64,000 nucleotides of DNA from Dietzia psychralcaliphila (lineage in GTDB: Bacteria; Actinomycetota; Actinomycetes; Mycobacteriales; Mycobacteriaceae). The DNA lies in the NCBI RefSeq assembly GCF_003096095.1, contig NZ_CP015453.1, positions 3,038,001 through 3,102,000 of the forward strand, given 5' to 3'. The notes below the pieces were generated by a model. That model was not told the DNA's origin, ran no database searches, and saw only the letters and a program-made list of their open reading frames with translations. Positions 25,877-33,608 of the stretch are shown here, in pieces. A program made the position numbers and the translations under genes. Position 1 is the first letter of the stretch. Every line of letters starts with the position of its first letter.

Positions 25877-27455
25877 GATCGGTCCTTTCGGTGGACGTGG
25901 CGGTCGAGCTGGACGTGGCGGTCGGGCTGGACGCTGCGGTCGACGTGGATGCCGCGGCCGCGCCGGTGAGCGTGGGGTCGGTGGCGGCGCTCGGGCCGCC
26001 GTACAGGAATTCCAGCGTGGCGTCGGGGTGACGGTTGGTGGTCAGCAGCGACACCACATAGAACAGCAGGATCGACACGATCAGCGAGATGCCGCCGACC
26101 TGCATGAACGCCGGGACGGAGATGATGTCCCGTGCGGCAAGCGAGGTGATGATCATGTTGCCGAGGATCGCGAACGCCACTGTGACCGTGGCGGCGGTGG
26201 CCGTTGCGCGGTGCCAGTAGATGGACATGACCACCGGGCCGACGATCGCCGCGGCGAAGGCGGCCCAGCCCAGCGCGCCGAGCAGGAACACCACCTGCGA
26301 GAGGAACAGGGTGAGCAGCACCGACAGGACCACCAGGGTCAGGCTCGCGAGCCGGCTCCACAGCAGTTCGCGGACCACCTTGATGCCGAACGCTCCGGGG
26401 AGGTCGCGCATCATCGACGAGGCGCCGATGGTGATGAAGCTCGAGGCCGAGGACATGATCGCGGCCAGCAAGCCGGTCAGCGCGATGCCGCCGACGATCG
26501 GGTTGGTCACGGAGTCGAGGAACCAGATGGCGGTGTCGTCGATGCTCTCGATCTCGGGGGCGTCGCCGGTGATCGTCATGGAGCGGGTGGCCAGGCCGAT
26601 GCCCACTGAGAACAGGGTGGTGATGGCGTAGGCGATGCCCGCGACGGCGGCACCCCACTTGAGCTGCGTCATGTCGCGGAGCATGAGGAACTTGGTGAGC
26701 AGCTGCGGCTGGCCCACGGCGCCCACGAAGATCAGGAGACCAAAGGCGAAGATGTAGGTGGGGGCCTGGACGCCGTCGATGGAAAGCATCTCGGCGCTCC
26801 CGGCGGAGATGGTGTCGAGCATGGGGATCCAGCCACCGGCCACCTGGACGGCAAAGAAGAACAGCCCCACGGACATGACCACCATGAGCACGCCCTGCAC
26901 CAGGTCGGTCCACACGGCCGCGAGCATTCCGCCGGCCATCGTGTACGCGGCCACCACCATGGAGCCGATCCAGACGCTGGTCGGGATCGAGGTGCCCAGC
27001 AGCAGGGAGATGATCACGCCGATCGAGGTGACCTGCGCGGTCATGTACGCGATGGAGGCGATGAACACCGCCACGGACATGGTGGCGTGCGAGGTGCGGT
27101 CCTGGAAGCGGACGCGGATGAGGTCGGGCACCGAGTAGACGCGGTGCTTCTTGCCGATCCAGTTGAGTCGGCTGCCCAGGAGGAACCAGGCGGCGGCAAA
27201 GCCGAACGGCGCGAACAGGCCGACGGCGATGAGCGCCTGCAGGCCCCAGGCATACGTCTGCCCGGTGCCGCCGACCATGCCCCAGCCGGACTGGATGGAG
27301 GAGAAGCTGGCGATGGCCATCACGAAGAAGCCCAGGGACTGCCCCGCGACGAGGAACTCCTTGGCCGACTTCATCTTGGTGTTGGCCCACGCGCCGATGG
27401 CAAACATGAGCACGAAATAGGCGAGCACGACGCCTATGACGACAGGATTGTTCAT
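25869..27455 (-). CDS. Sodium:solute symporter (SSS family)
   Basis: 528 residues with about thirteen hydrophobic helices, the normal SSS layout. Helix 2 region contains S-F-S-S-I-Q-S-G-W-G, and the conserved A-A-V-W-T-D-L-V-Q-G and the later S-S-A-S-S-F-I-T-I-G (sodium-site Ser residues) are visible. The C-terminus is a Ser/Thr/Ala tail. The ATG at 27455 overlaps the stop of the upstream acyl-CoA synthetase as ATGA, so both are translated from one message. Import of a short carboxylate that the synthetase then activates is the natural reading, but substrate specificity cannot be read from sequence. Confidence 0.92.
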   Translation of the reverse strand: MNNPVVIGVVLAYFVLMFAIGAWANTKMKSAKEFLVAGQSLGFFVMAIASFSSIQSGWGMVGGTGQTYAWGLQALIAVGLFAPFGFAAAWFLLGSRLNWIGKKHRVYSVPDLIRVRFQDRTSHATMSVAVFIASIAYMTAQVTSIGVIISLLLGTSIPTSVWIGSMVVAAYTMAGGMLAAVWTDLVQGVLMVVMSVGLFFFAVQVAGGWIPMLDTISAGSAEMLSIDGVQAPTYIFAFGLLIFVGAVGQPQLLTKFLMLRDMTQLKWGAAVAGIAYAITTLFSVGIGLATRSMTITGDAPEIESIDDTAIWFLDSVTNPIVGGIALTGLLAAIMSSASSFITIGASSMMRDLPGAFGIKVVRELLWSRLASLTLVVLSVLLTLFLSQVVFLLGALGWAAFAAAIVGPVVMSIYWHRATATAATVTVAFAILGNMIITSLAARDIISVPAFMQVGGISLIVSILLFYVVSLLTTNRHPDATLEFLYGGPSAATDPTLTGAAAASTSTAASSPTATSSSTATSTERTDHV

Positions 27456-29293
27456 GAGGGGTCCTCAGGGGTCGGTCGGGCGTGGTCAGCTGTTGGGCGA
27501 GCGGAGTCGGCTGTTGAGCGAGCGGGGTCGGCTGTTGGTCTGGCCGGGTCAGCTGTCGGTCGGGCGTGATCGGCCCGCAGTGTGGCGCGGCGGATCTTGC
27601 CGGTGTTGGTGGTGGGCAGCTGGTCCAGGAAGAGGACCTCGCGGGGGTATTGGTAGAAGGCCAGGCGCTCCTTGACCAGGGCCTGGATCTCGCGGGCGAG
27701 CTCGTCGGTGCCGCTGACTCCCTCGGCGGGGACGACGTACGCGACGATCGCCTCTCCGCGCAGCGCGTCCGGCACGCCGATCACGGCCACCATCTCGACG
27801 GACGGGTGGCGCAGGATCTGGTCCTCGATCTCGCCGGGGCCCACGCGGTAGCCGGCCGACGAGATCAGGTCGTCGTTGCGGCCGGAGAACCAGAAGTTGC
27901 CCTCGTCGTCGACCCGCGCCAGGTCCCCGGTGTGCAGGACTCCCCCCGCGGTTTTCTCCGCCGTCTTGTCGGGCGAGTTCCAGTAGCGCAGGAACGCGTT
28001 GGGGCTGGGCAGGCGCACGCAGACCTCGCCGACCTCGCCTCTAGCGACCGGCTCACCGAGGCCGTCCAGGAGCGTCAGATCAAAACCGGGCGTGGGGCGG
28101 CCCATCGAGCCGGGCGGGGTGTCGAACTCGGCGTGGCAGGTGCCCACGATGAGGTTGAGCTCGGTCTGCCCGTAGATCTCGTTGACCTGCACGCCCAGCG
28201 CCTCGCGTGCCCATTCGGCCACGGCCTCGCCCAGCGCCTCTCCCCCGGAGAACGCGGCCCGTAGCCCGGTGCGGGAGTAGTCCACGTCGGACGCGCGCAT
28301 CATCTTGAGGATGGTCGGCGGCAGGAACGAGCAGGTCACGCCGTGCCTGCGCAGGATGTGCTCCACGGTCTCGGGGCTGGGCCGCCGGGCAGAGGCCACC
28401 ACGGGCACACCGCTGTAGAGGCTCGGCAGCAGCACGTCGAGCAACCCGCCGGCCCAGGCCCAGTCGGCCGGGGTCCAGAACACGTCCCCCTGCTCGGGGA
28501 ACCCGTCGAGCGCGCGGACCACTCCGGGCATGTGCCCCAGCACCACGCGGTGCCCGTGCAGGGCGCCCTTGGGCTGGCCGGTGGTTCCGGAGGTGTAAAT
28601 GAGGAGGGCGGGGTCGTCGGGTCCGGTGTCGGGCACGACGACGGCGAGGTCGGCCGAGTCCGTCACCGACAGCGGCAGCACGGTGAGCGCACCCGCTCCC
28701 GTCGTCGTCGTCGCCGCCGCTCCCGTCGTCGTCGCTCCGGACTCAGGCGTGGCCTCGGGGGCCGTTCCCGCCGCCAGCATCGCCCCGGCGGCGGGCGACG
28801 TCGCCTCCGGCACCGCATCGCCGGTGACCAACACGGTGCGCAGCTCGGGCAGCTCGGCCAGTTCCCCCGCAAGACGCGAGTAGCAGTCGGCGTCGAACAC
28901 GGCCGCCACCGCTCCCGAGTCCCCCATCCGGAACAGTGCGGCCTCGGGCCCGAACTTCACCGAGAGCGGGACCGCGATCGCGCCCATGAGGTAGGCGGCC
29001 ACGTGGGCCACGGCGGTCTCGGCGGACTGCGCGCACATCACGGCGATCCGGTCGCCCTCGCCTACCCCGCGATCACGCAGGAAGGTGATGAGCCGACGGG
29101 CGCGGGCACCGAGCTCGCCGAAGGTGGTGACCTCCGGCGGATCGTCGCCGCGGTCCACCACGATCGCGGGGGACTCCGGTGGATGGGCGTCCGTGCACGC
29201 GGCGCCGATGTTAAATCGGTCCGGGATCTCCCACCGGAAGCCCTCGGGCCCCAGCGGCGGACGCCAGGGGCGTGCCTGGGCGGTCGATGGCAT
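27452..29293 (-). CDS. AMP-forming acyl-CoA synthetase
   Basis: 613 residues, an ANL-superfamily enzyme. The ATP loop I-Y-T-S-G-T-T-G-Q-P-K-G is near residue 235, E-I-Y-G-Q-T-E near 370, the hinge region T-G-D-L-A-R-V-D near 450, and the catalytic Lys in T-T-N-T-G-K-I-R-R near 575. It activates a carboxylic acid to its CoA ester. Its overall style (acetyl/medium-chain group) suits short to medium acids. Two oddities are a low-complexity Thr/Ala insert around residues 165-195 and a C-terminal tail of repeated T-A-D-x-A-R-P units. First gene of a three-gene unit with the symporter. Divergent from the enoyl-CoA hydratase. Confidence 0.93.
   Translation of the reverse strand: MPSTAQARPWRPPLGPEGFRWEIPDRFNIGAACTDAHPPESPAIVVDRGDDPPEVTTFGELGARARRLITFLRDRGVGEGDRIAVMCAQSAETAVAHVAAYLMGAIAVPLSVKFGPEAALFRMGDSGAVAAVFDADCYSRLAGELAELPELRTVLVTGDAVPEATSPAAGAMLAAGTAPEATPESGATTTGAAATTTTGAGALTVLPLSVTDSADLAVVVPDTGPDDPALLIYTSGTTGQPKGALHGHRVVLGHMPGVVRALDGFPEQGDVFWTPADWAWAGGLLDVLLPSLYSGVPVVASARRPSPETVEHILRRHGVTCSFLPPTILKMMRASDVDYSRTGLRAAFSGGEALGEAVAEWAREALGVQVNEIYGQTELNLIVGTCHAEFDTPPGSMGRPTPGFDLTLLDGLGEPVARGEVGEVCVRLPSPNAFLRYWNSPDKTAEKTAGGVLHTGDLARVDDEGNFWFSGRNDDLISSAGYRVGPGEIEDQILRHPSVEMVAVIGVPDALRGEAIVAYVVPAEGVSGTDELAREIQALVKERLAFYQYPREVLFLDQLPTTNTGKIRRATLRADHARPTADPARPTADPARSTADSARPTADHARPTPEDPS
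27476..27570. repeat. Degenerate tandem repeats at the acyl-CoA synthetase 3' end
   Basis: Repeated GTCGGCTGTTG(A/G)GCGAGCG-like units encode the T-A-D-x-A-R-P tail. It is a variable-number repeat within coding sequence. Confidence 0.6.
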
Positions 29294-29408
29294 GGGTTCA
29301 ACTCCTCAGTCTCTGTGAGCCCCCTCACTCGGGCGGGCTCGCCCCATGACGGTATGAGTGGCCTGGTTCACATACAATGGAGATTCCCCCTACGTTCGGA
29401 GTCTTCCC

Positions 29409-30188
29409 ATGTATGAATTCCTATCCCTCGACGTGACCGATGGCCTTGCGGTGGTCACCCTCAACCGGCCTCCGGTCAACGCGCTGTCCCGCGGAATGCA
29501 GGAGGAACTGCGGGCCGTGGCACAGGAGGTCTCGGGGCGCAGCGACGTGGACGCGGTGGTCTTCACCGGCAGCGAGCGCGTCTTCGCCGCCGGCGCGGAC
29601 ATCAAGGAGATGCGGCAGATGCCGTACGGGCAGATGCTCACCGAGGCCCGCGAACTGCAGTCGGCGTTCACCGCGGTCGCGGCGATCCCCCAGCCCACCG
29701 TCGCCGCGATCACCGGTGCCGCCCTCGGCGGAGGGATGGAGCTGGCGCTGTGCTGCGACCGGCGGATCGCCGCCGAGAAGGCCAAGCTCGGCCAGCCCGA
29801 GATCCTGCTGGGCATCATCCCCGGCGCCGGCGGCACCCAGCGCCTGGCCCGACTGGTCGGCCCCGCGGTGGCCAAGGACCTGTGCCTGACCGGCCGCACT
29901 CTCACCGCCGCCGAGGCGCTCGAGCTGCGCGCCGTGGAAGAGGTGGTCCCGGACGGTCAGGCCACCGCCCGCGCGACCGAGTGGGCCCGGCAGTTCGTGG
30001 GCGGGCCCCGCATGGCGCTCCGCGCGGTCAAGGAGGCCGTCGACCGCGGCATCGAAGTCGATCTGGACACCGGCCTGAGCATCGAGCGCGCCCTGTTCGC
30101 GGCCCTGTTCGCCACCGAGGACCGGGAGATCGGCATGCAGTCGTTCATCGACTCCGGCCCCGGCAAGGCCCAGTTCCTCGGCCGCTGA
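29409..30188 (+). CDS. Enoyl-CoA hydratase/isomerase (crotonase family)
   Basis: 259 residues from the ATG at 29409. The earlier in-frame start at 29358 is less likely because the conserved protein begins at M-Y-E-F-L. Crotonase features: oxyanion-hole segment A-A-G-A-D-I-K-E-M near residue 66, the G-A-A-L-G-G-G-M-E-L-A-L-C-C-D block near 110, and the catalytic-Glu region P-E-I-L-L-G-I-I-P-G-A-G-G-T-Q-R near 135. It hydrates enoyl-CoA in fatty-acid or related acid breakdown. It is followed three bases later by a PucR-type regulator and stands divergent to the acyl-CoA synthetase. Confidence 0.93.
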   Translation: MYEFLSLDVTDGLAVVTLNRPPVNALSRGMQEELRAVAQEVSGRSDVDAVVFTGSERVFAAGADIKEMRQMPYGQMLTEARELQSAFTAVAAIPQPTVAAITGAALGGGMELALCCDRRIAAEKAKLGQPEILLGIIPGAGGTQRLARLVGPAVAKDLCLTGRTLTAAEALELRAVEEVVPDGQATARATEWARQFVGGPRMALRAVKEAVDRGIEVDLDTGLSIERALFAALFATEDREIGMQSFIDSGPGKAQFLGR

Positions 30189-30190
30189 CC

Positions 30191-31906
30191 GTGGCCGTCG
30201 ACCTGGCGCTGGGGCTGCGGGACGTCCTCGACGCGGCCGCCGAGTTGGCGGCCGCGCAGGACGAGGACGCCGTCCTGCACATCGCCATCCGCAAGGCCCG
30301 GCAACTCGTGGGCACCGACCTGGCCTACGTGATGCTGCTGGACCCCGACCGCGGCGACACCTACATGCGCATGGCCGAGGGCGCCACCAGCCCCAAGTTC
30401 GACACCATCCGGCTGGGCATGGGGCTCGGGCTGGGCGGGCAGGTAGCCGAGTCGATGGCGCCCCGCTGGACCCGCAACTACCTGGCCGACGAGCAGTACA
30501 CCCACGTCATCGACCCGATCATCCTCGACGAGGGCGTCAAGGCGATCCTCGGTGTGCCCGTGCGCACCCACGGCCGGCTCACCGGGATGCTGTTCACCTC
30601 CGAACGCCGCGAGCGCGACTTCACCCAGGACGAGATCACCCTGCTCGCGCTGTTGGCCGACCAGGTCTCCGCGGCCCTGACCGCGGCCGAACGCTCCTCC
30701 CATCGCAGGCGGGAACTGGACGAGACCCGCGACGCCCTCGACGCCGAGCGAGCGACCTCCACGCGCCTGGCCGCCACCGTGGACCTGCACGAACGCCTCA
30801 CCCGGCTGGTGGTGGCCGGCGCGACGGTCCCGGAGATCGTGGACCTGCTGATCGATATCGAGGGTGGCACCGCCGCCGTCTTTGACCTGGCCCACCGGGA
30901 GATCGGGGCCGCGCAGTCCACCGAGGGCCCGCCGGTCGACCTGCTCCGGCGGGTCCTGGACGAGGTCGCCGCGGACACCGAGCGAATGGTCACCCGGCAG
31001 TCCGGCGGCCACCTCGTCGTGGTCAACCCCGTCATCACCGGCTCCGACCACCTCGGGTACGTCACCTACGCCAGCCGCGGCTCCGTCCCGTCCATCGGGC
31101 GGGTGCTGGAGCGGGTGAGCTCGGTGATCGCGCTGATCCTGCTGGGCCACCGCGCGCGCGACGAGGCCGACAACCGCGTCCGCGGCGAGCTCCTGGCCGA
31201 GCTGCTCTCCCCCGGCGATCACGACCCGGAGGCGATCGGCCGCAGGGCCACGCTGCTGGGCGTGGACGTGCACGCCGACCTGATCGCGCTGGTGATCACC
31301 CCCAGCGAGACCCGGATGACCCGGGCGCTGCAGACCGAGTGCCGTTCACTGGCCCGGGCCGACGGCGGGCTGGTGACCACCTACGGCGACCGCGCGGTGA
31401 TGCTCCTGCCCGGGTCCGACGCCGGTGAGACCGCCCGCGACGTGGCGGCCCGGCTCAGCCCGCACTCGGCGACCGTGGGTGCCTCCGGGCCGACCGCAGA
31501 GCTGACCGGCGTGAGCGACCACGTCGAGCCGGCCAGACGAGCCGCCCGCCTGCTCATCGCGCTGGGCCGGGCCGGCGACGGAGCGGCGACCGAGGAGCTG
31601 GGCCTGTACGGGCTGCTGTTCAGTGAGGTCGACCGCGAGTACGTCGCGCAGTTCATCGAGCGCAACCTCGGGCCGATCCGCGACTACGACCGCGACCGCG
31701 GGACCGCCCTGTTGGAGACCCTGAGCGCCTGGTTCGCCGCCGACGCCAGCCCCTCGGCCACCGCCGACCGACTCTTCGTGCACGTCAACACCGTGTACCA
31801 GCGGCTCGACCGGCTGGACTCGGTGCTGGGCGGCGGCTGGCGTCGCGGCGATCGCGCGATGGAGCTGCGCCTGGCTCTACGGATGTGGGAACTCCGCGGC
31901 GCCTGA
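30191..31906 (+). CDS. GAF and PucR-type helix-turn-helix regulator
   Basis: 571 residues from the GTG at 30191, two bases after the hydratase stop. Residues 10-165 form a GAF sensor domain (E-D-A-V-L-H-I-A-I-R-K-A-R, then V-K-A-I-L-G-V-P-V). A short coiled coil follows, then a middle region with a second sensor-like segment and the GGDEF-like fold usual in this family. The C-terminal PucR winged helix-turn-helix is around residues 505-565 (A-T-A-D-R-L-F-V-H-V-N-T-V-Y-Q-R-L-D-R). Such regulators activate catabolic operons in response to a ligand. The likely targets are the hydratase and the divergent synthetase/symporter unit. Confidence 0.9.
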   Translation: MAVDLALGLRDVLDAAAELAAAQDEDAVLHIAIRKARQLVGTDLAYVMLLDPDRGDTYMRMAEGATSPKFDTIRLGMGLGLGGQVAESMAPRWTRNYLADEQYTHVIDPIILDEGVKAILGVPVRTHGRLTGMLFTSERRERDFTQDEITLLALLADQVSAALTAAERSSHRRRELDETRDALDAERATSTRLAATVDLHERLTRLVVAGATVPEIVDLLIDIEGGTAAVFDLAHREIGAAQSTEGPPVDLLRRVLDEVAADTERMVTRQSGGHLVVVNPVITGSDHLGYVTYASRGSVPSIGRVLERVSSVIALILLGHRARDEADNRVRGELLAELLSPGDHDPEAIGRRATLLGVDVHADLIALVITPSETRMTRALQTECRSLARADGGLVTTYGDRAVMLLPGSDAGETARDVAARLSPHSATVGASGPTAELTGVSDHVEPARRAARLLIALGRAGDGAATEELGLYGLLFSEVDREYVAQFIERNLGPIRDYDRDRGTALLETLSAWFAADASPSATADRLFVHVNTVYQRLDRLDSVLGGGWRRGDRAMELRLALRMWELRGA

Positions 31907-31957
31907 GCGCGCGCCTTCGCCACTCCTGAGCGCGCCCCTTCCCCGCAACGCCGCGGT

Positions 31958-32009
31958 TGGCGGACCTCTCGCAGGGATTTCGGCTCTGGGACCTGCGAGA
32001 TGCCCGCCA
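31958..32009. repeat. Intergenic palindrome, repeat family B copy 1
   Basis: Two 18-base arms (TGGCGGACCTCTCGCAGG and CCTGCGAGATGCCCGCCA) pair with two mismatches around a 16-base loop containing GATTTCGG. The left half and loop recur at 45212-45240. It may double as terminator for the PucR-type gene. The 440 bases from 31907 to 32346 hold no gene. Confidence 0.75.
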
Positions 32010-32255
32010 GGTGGGGCTGTCACCTGAGTCGGGTGCCGCGGCCGGACTGGATGCCTCGTTGTTGCTGTCGTCGTCGCTGTAGTCGCGATCCGCCTCAGGC
32101 CTCCGACAGTCCTGGCACAGCGTCCAAATAGGGCTGCGACCTCGCAATACCCCGCAGTACGGAATATGAGACACATGTCAGGTTCGCAGGCGGGAGGCCC
32201 AATGGGCCGAAATCGCGAAACTGTGAGGTTGTAGACAGAAGGGCACTTTCCGTTT

Positions 32256-32312
32256 GCTACTCGCCAGTAGCTAAACGATAATAAATGAGACTCGTCAACA
32301 AAGACTGTTGAC
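32256..32312 (+). promoter_or_regulatory. Likely promoter/operator of the SipW cluster
   Basis: An AT-rich patch (TAAACGATAATAAATGA) lies between two perfect inverted repeats: GCTACT/AGTAGC (32256-32271) and GTCAACA/TGTTGAC (32294-32312). It is 35-90 bases before the first gene of the SipW cluster. A promoter with protein-binding sites is inferred. Confidence 0.5.
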
Positions 32313-32346
32313 GCCCGCCCTCACCTCCCACCGGAAAGGCCCACCC

Positions 32347-32985
32347 ATGAGCACCACGCCCCAGACCTCCCAGACCGCCGCGCCCACGCAGAACCGCCGC
32401 AAGAAGGCGCGGGCCATCATGGCCTCCGGTCTGGTACTGGGCGTCGGCGCCGCGGTGACCCTGGCCGCCTGGTCCGACACCGCGTGGGGCGTGAGTGAGT
32501 TCGGTACCGGTGACAGCGCCTTCAACGTCCAGGCCTACTTCAGCTCCACTCAGGGCTGGGACGAGTTCCTCACCCAGGACAAGGCCGGCACCATGCAGTT
32601 CGGACCCGCCTCCAAGGCCCTGGTTCCGGGCGTGCCCGTCTTCCAGCTGGTGGGGCTGCACGAGGAGAAGGGCAAGCTCGGCGCGGACATCACCATCACG
32701 CAGCAGAGCGTCCCCTCCAATGCGCTGACCAGCAAGGTCGCCGTGTCCATCGCCGAGCTCGGTGGCGGCAACTCCGCGCCGTCCAACTGCTCCGCCGCAG
32801 CCACCAACTTCAAGCCCGCCGGCACACTCGCCGCCCCCACGACCAGCACCACGCGCGTGGAGAAGAACGACTACAAGTGGCTGTGCCTGCGCGCCGAGCT
32901 CGCCCCGACCGCCGGACTGGACTCAGCCGGCATCGCGCCCGCGCCCGTGTTCTGGAACTTCGACGCGCAGAGCGACGACGCCTGA
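32347..32985 (+). CDS. SipW-dependent signal peptide protein (TasA/camelysin-like)
   Basis: 212 residues from the ATG at 32347. A basic N-terminus (R-R-K-K-A-R) and hydrophobic core end in L-A-A-W-S-D-T-A-W-G, the arrangement of SipW-dependent signal peptides, followed by E-F-G-T-G-D-S-A-F-N-V-Q. The mature domain is about 165 residues, beta-rich, with one Cys pair (S-N-C-S and W-L-C-L). In Bacillus, proteins of this kind (TasA, TapA) are cut by the ER-type peptidase SipW and build biofilm fibres. The dedicated peptidase gene comes next, 45 bases downstream. Fibre formation here is inference. Confidence 0.85.
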   Translation: MSTTPQTSQTAAPTQNRRKKARAIMASGLVLGVGAAVTLAAWSDTAWGVSEFGTGDSAFNVQAYFSSTQGWDEFLTQDKAGTMQFGPASKALVPGVPVFQLVGLHEEKGKLGADITITQQSVPSNALTSKVAVSIAELGGGNSAPSNCSAAATNFKPAGTLAAPTTSTTRVEKNDYKWLCLRAELAPTAGLDSAGIAPAPVFWNFDAQSDDA

Positions 32986-33030
32986 TCCCACTAGAACACC
33001 TGAGCACGACCGACGAACGACACGCGAGAG

Positions 33031-33606
33031 GTGATGGCCATGCAGACCGCAGCAACGATGTCCCACAGCGGAACCCCGGGCCGTCCCGCGGGAGCGCACC
33101 GCGCCCCCAGCAGGTCGTTCGGCTCCTACCTCGCCGGCGGACTGGCCAACCTGCTCGCCGCCGGCGGCGTGTTGGCGGTCGGGCTCGTGATCGCGGCGGT
33201 GACGATGAACATCACGCTCATCATGTTCAAGACCGGGTCCATGTCCCCCACGATCCCCACCGGCTCCGTCGCGGTGGTCAAGGAGATCAGCGCGGACGAG
33301 ATCCGGGTGGGCGACGTCGTCACCGTCGACCGGCCCGGCCGGCTGCCCGTCACCCACCGGGTGATCGAGGTCCAGCCGCAGGTGCCCGGCGAGGCGCTCA
33401 TCCTGATGCAGGGCGACGCCAACCCGAATCCCGATCCGGGGATGTACCGGGTCGAGTCGGTCCGCAAGGTGCTGTGGTCGGTGCCCGGGCTGGCGAACGC
33501 GATCGTCTGGGCCGGCAACCCGCTGGTCCTCGGCTCGATCACCATGATCGCGGCGCTCGGTGTGCTGTGGACCTTCTGGCCCGGGCGCGACGTGGATGAG
33601 GCCTGA
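33031..33606 (+). CDS. sipW: Signal peptidase I, ER/SipW type
   Basis: 191 residues (GTG at 33031; ATG at 33034 or 33040 also possible). One transmembrane helix around residues 40-65 precedes the catalytic block F-K-T-G-S-M-S-P-T-I with nucleophile Ser 70. The general base position is His 109 (P-V-T-H-R-V), not Lys, which marks the archaeal/ER/SipW subtype. The G-D-A-N-P-x-P-D box follows, then a second transmembrane helix at the C-terminus (165-185). It should process the two flanking proteins, both of which have the W-S-D-x-A-x-G motif after their signal sequence. Gene order substrate-peptidase-substrate supports this. Confidence 0.9.
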   Translation: MMAMQTAATMSHSGTPGRPAGAHRAPSRSFGSYLAGGLANLLAAGGVLAVGLVIAAVTMNITLIMFKTGSMSPTIPTGSVAVVKEISADEIRVGDVVTVDRPGRLPVTHRVIEVQPQVPGEALILMQGDANPNPDPGMYRVESVRKVLWSVPGLANAIVWAGNPLVLGSITMIAALGVLWTFWPGRDVDEA

Positions 33607-33608
33607 CC

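Noticed and set aside
25759-27390. 543-residue minus-strand frame overlapping the symporter
   Set aside because: His/Arg/Pro-rich shadow in another frame of the symporter gene, which has clear membrane helices in its own frame.
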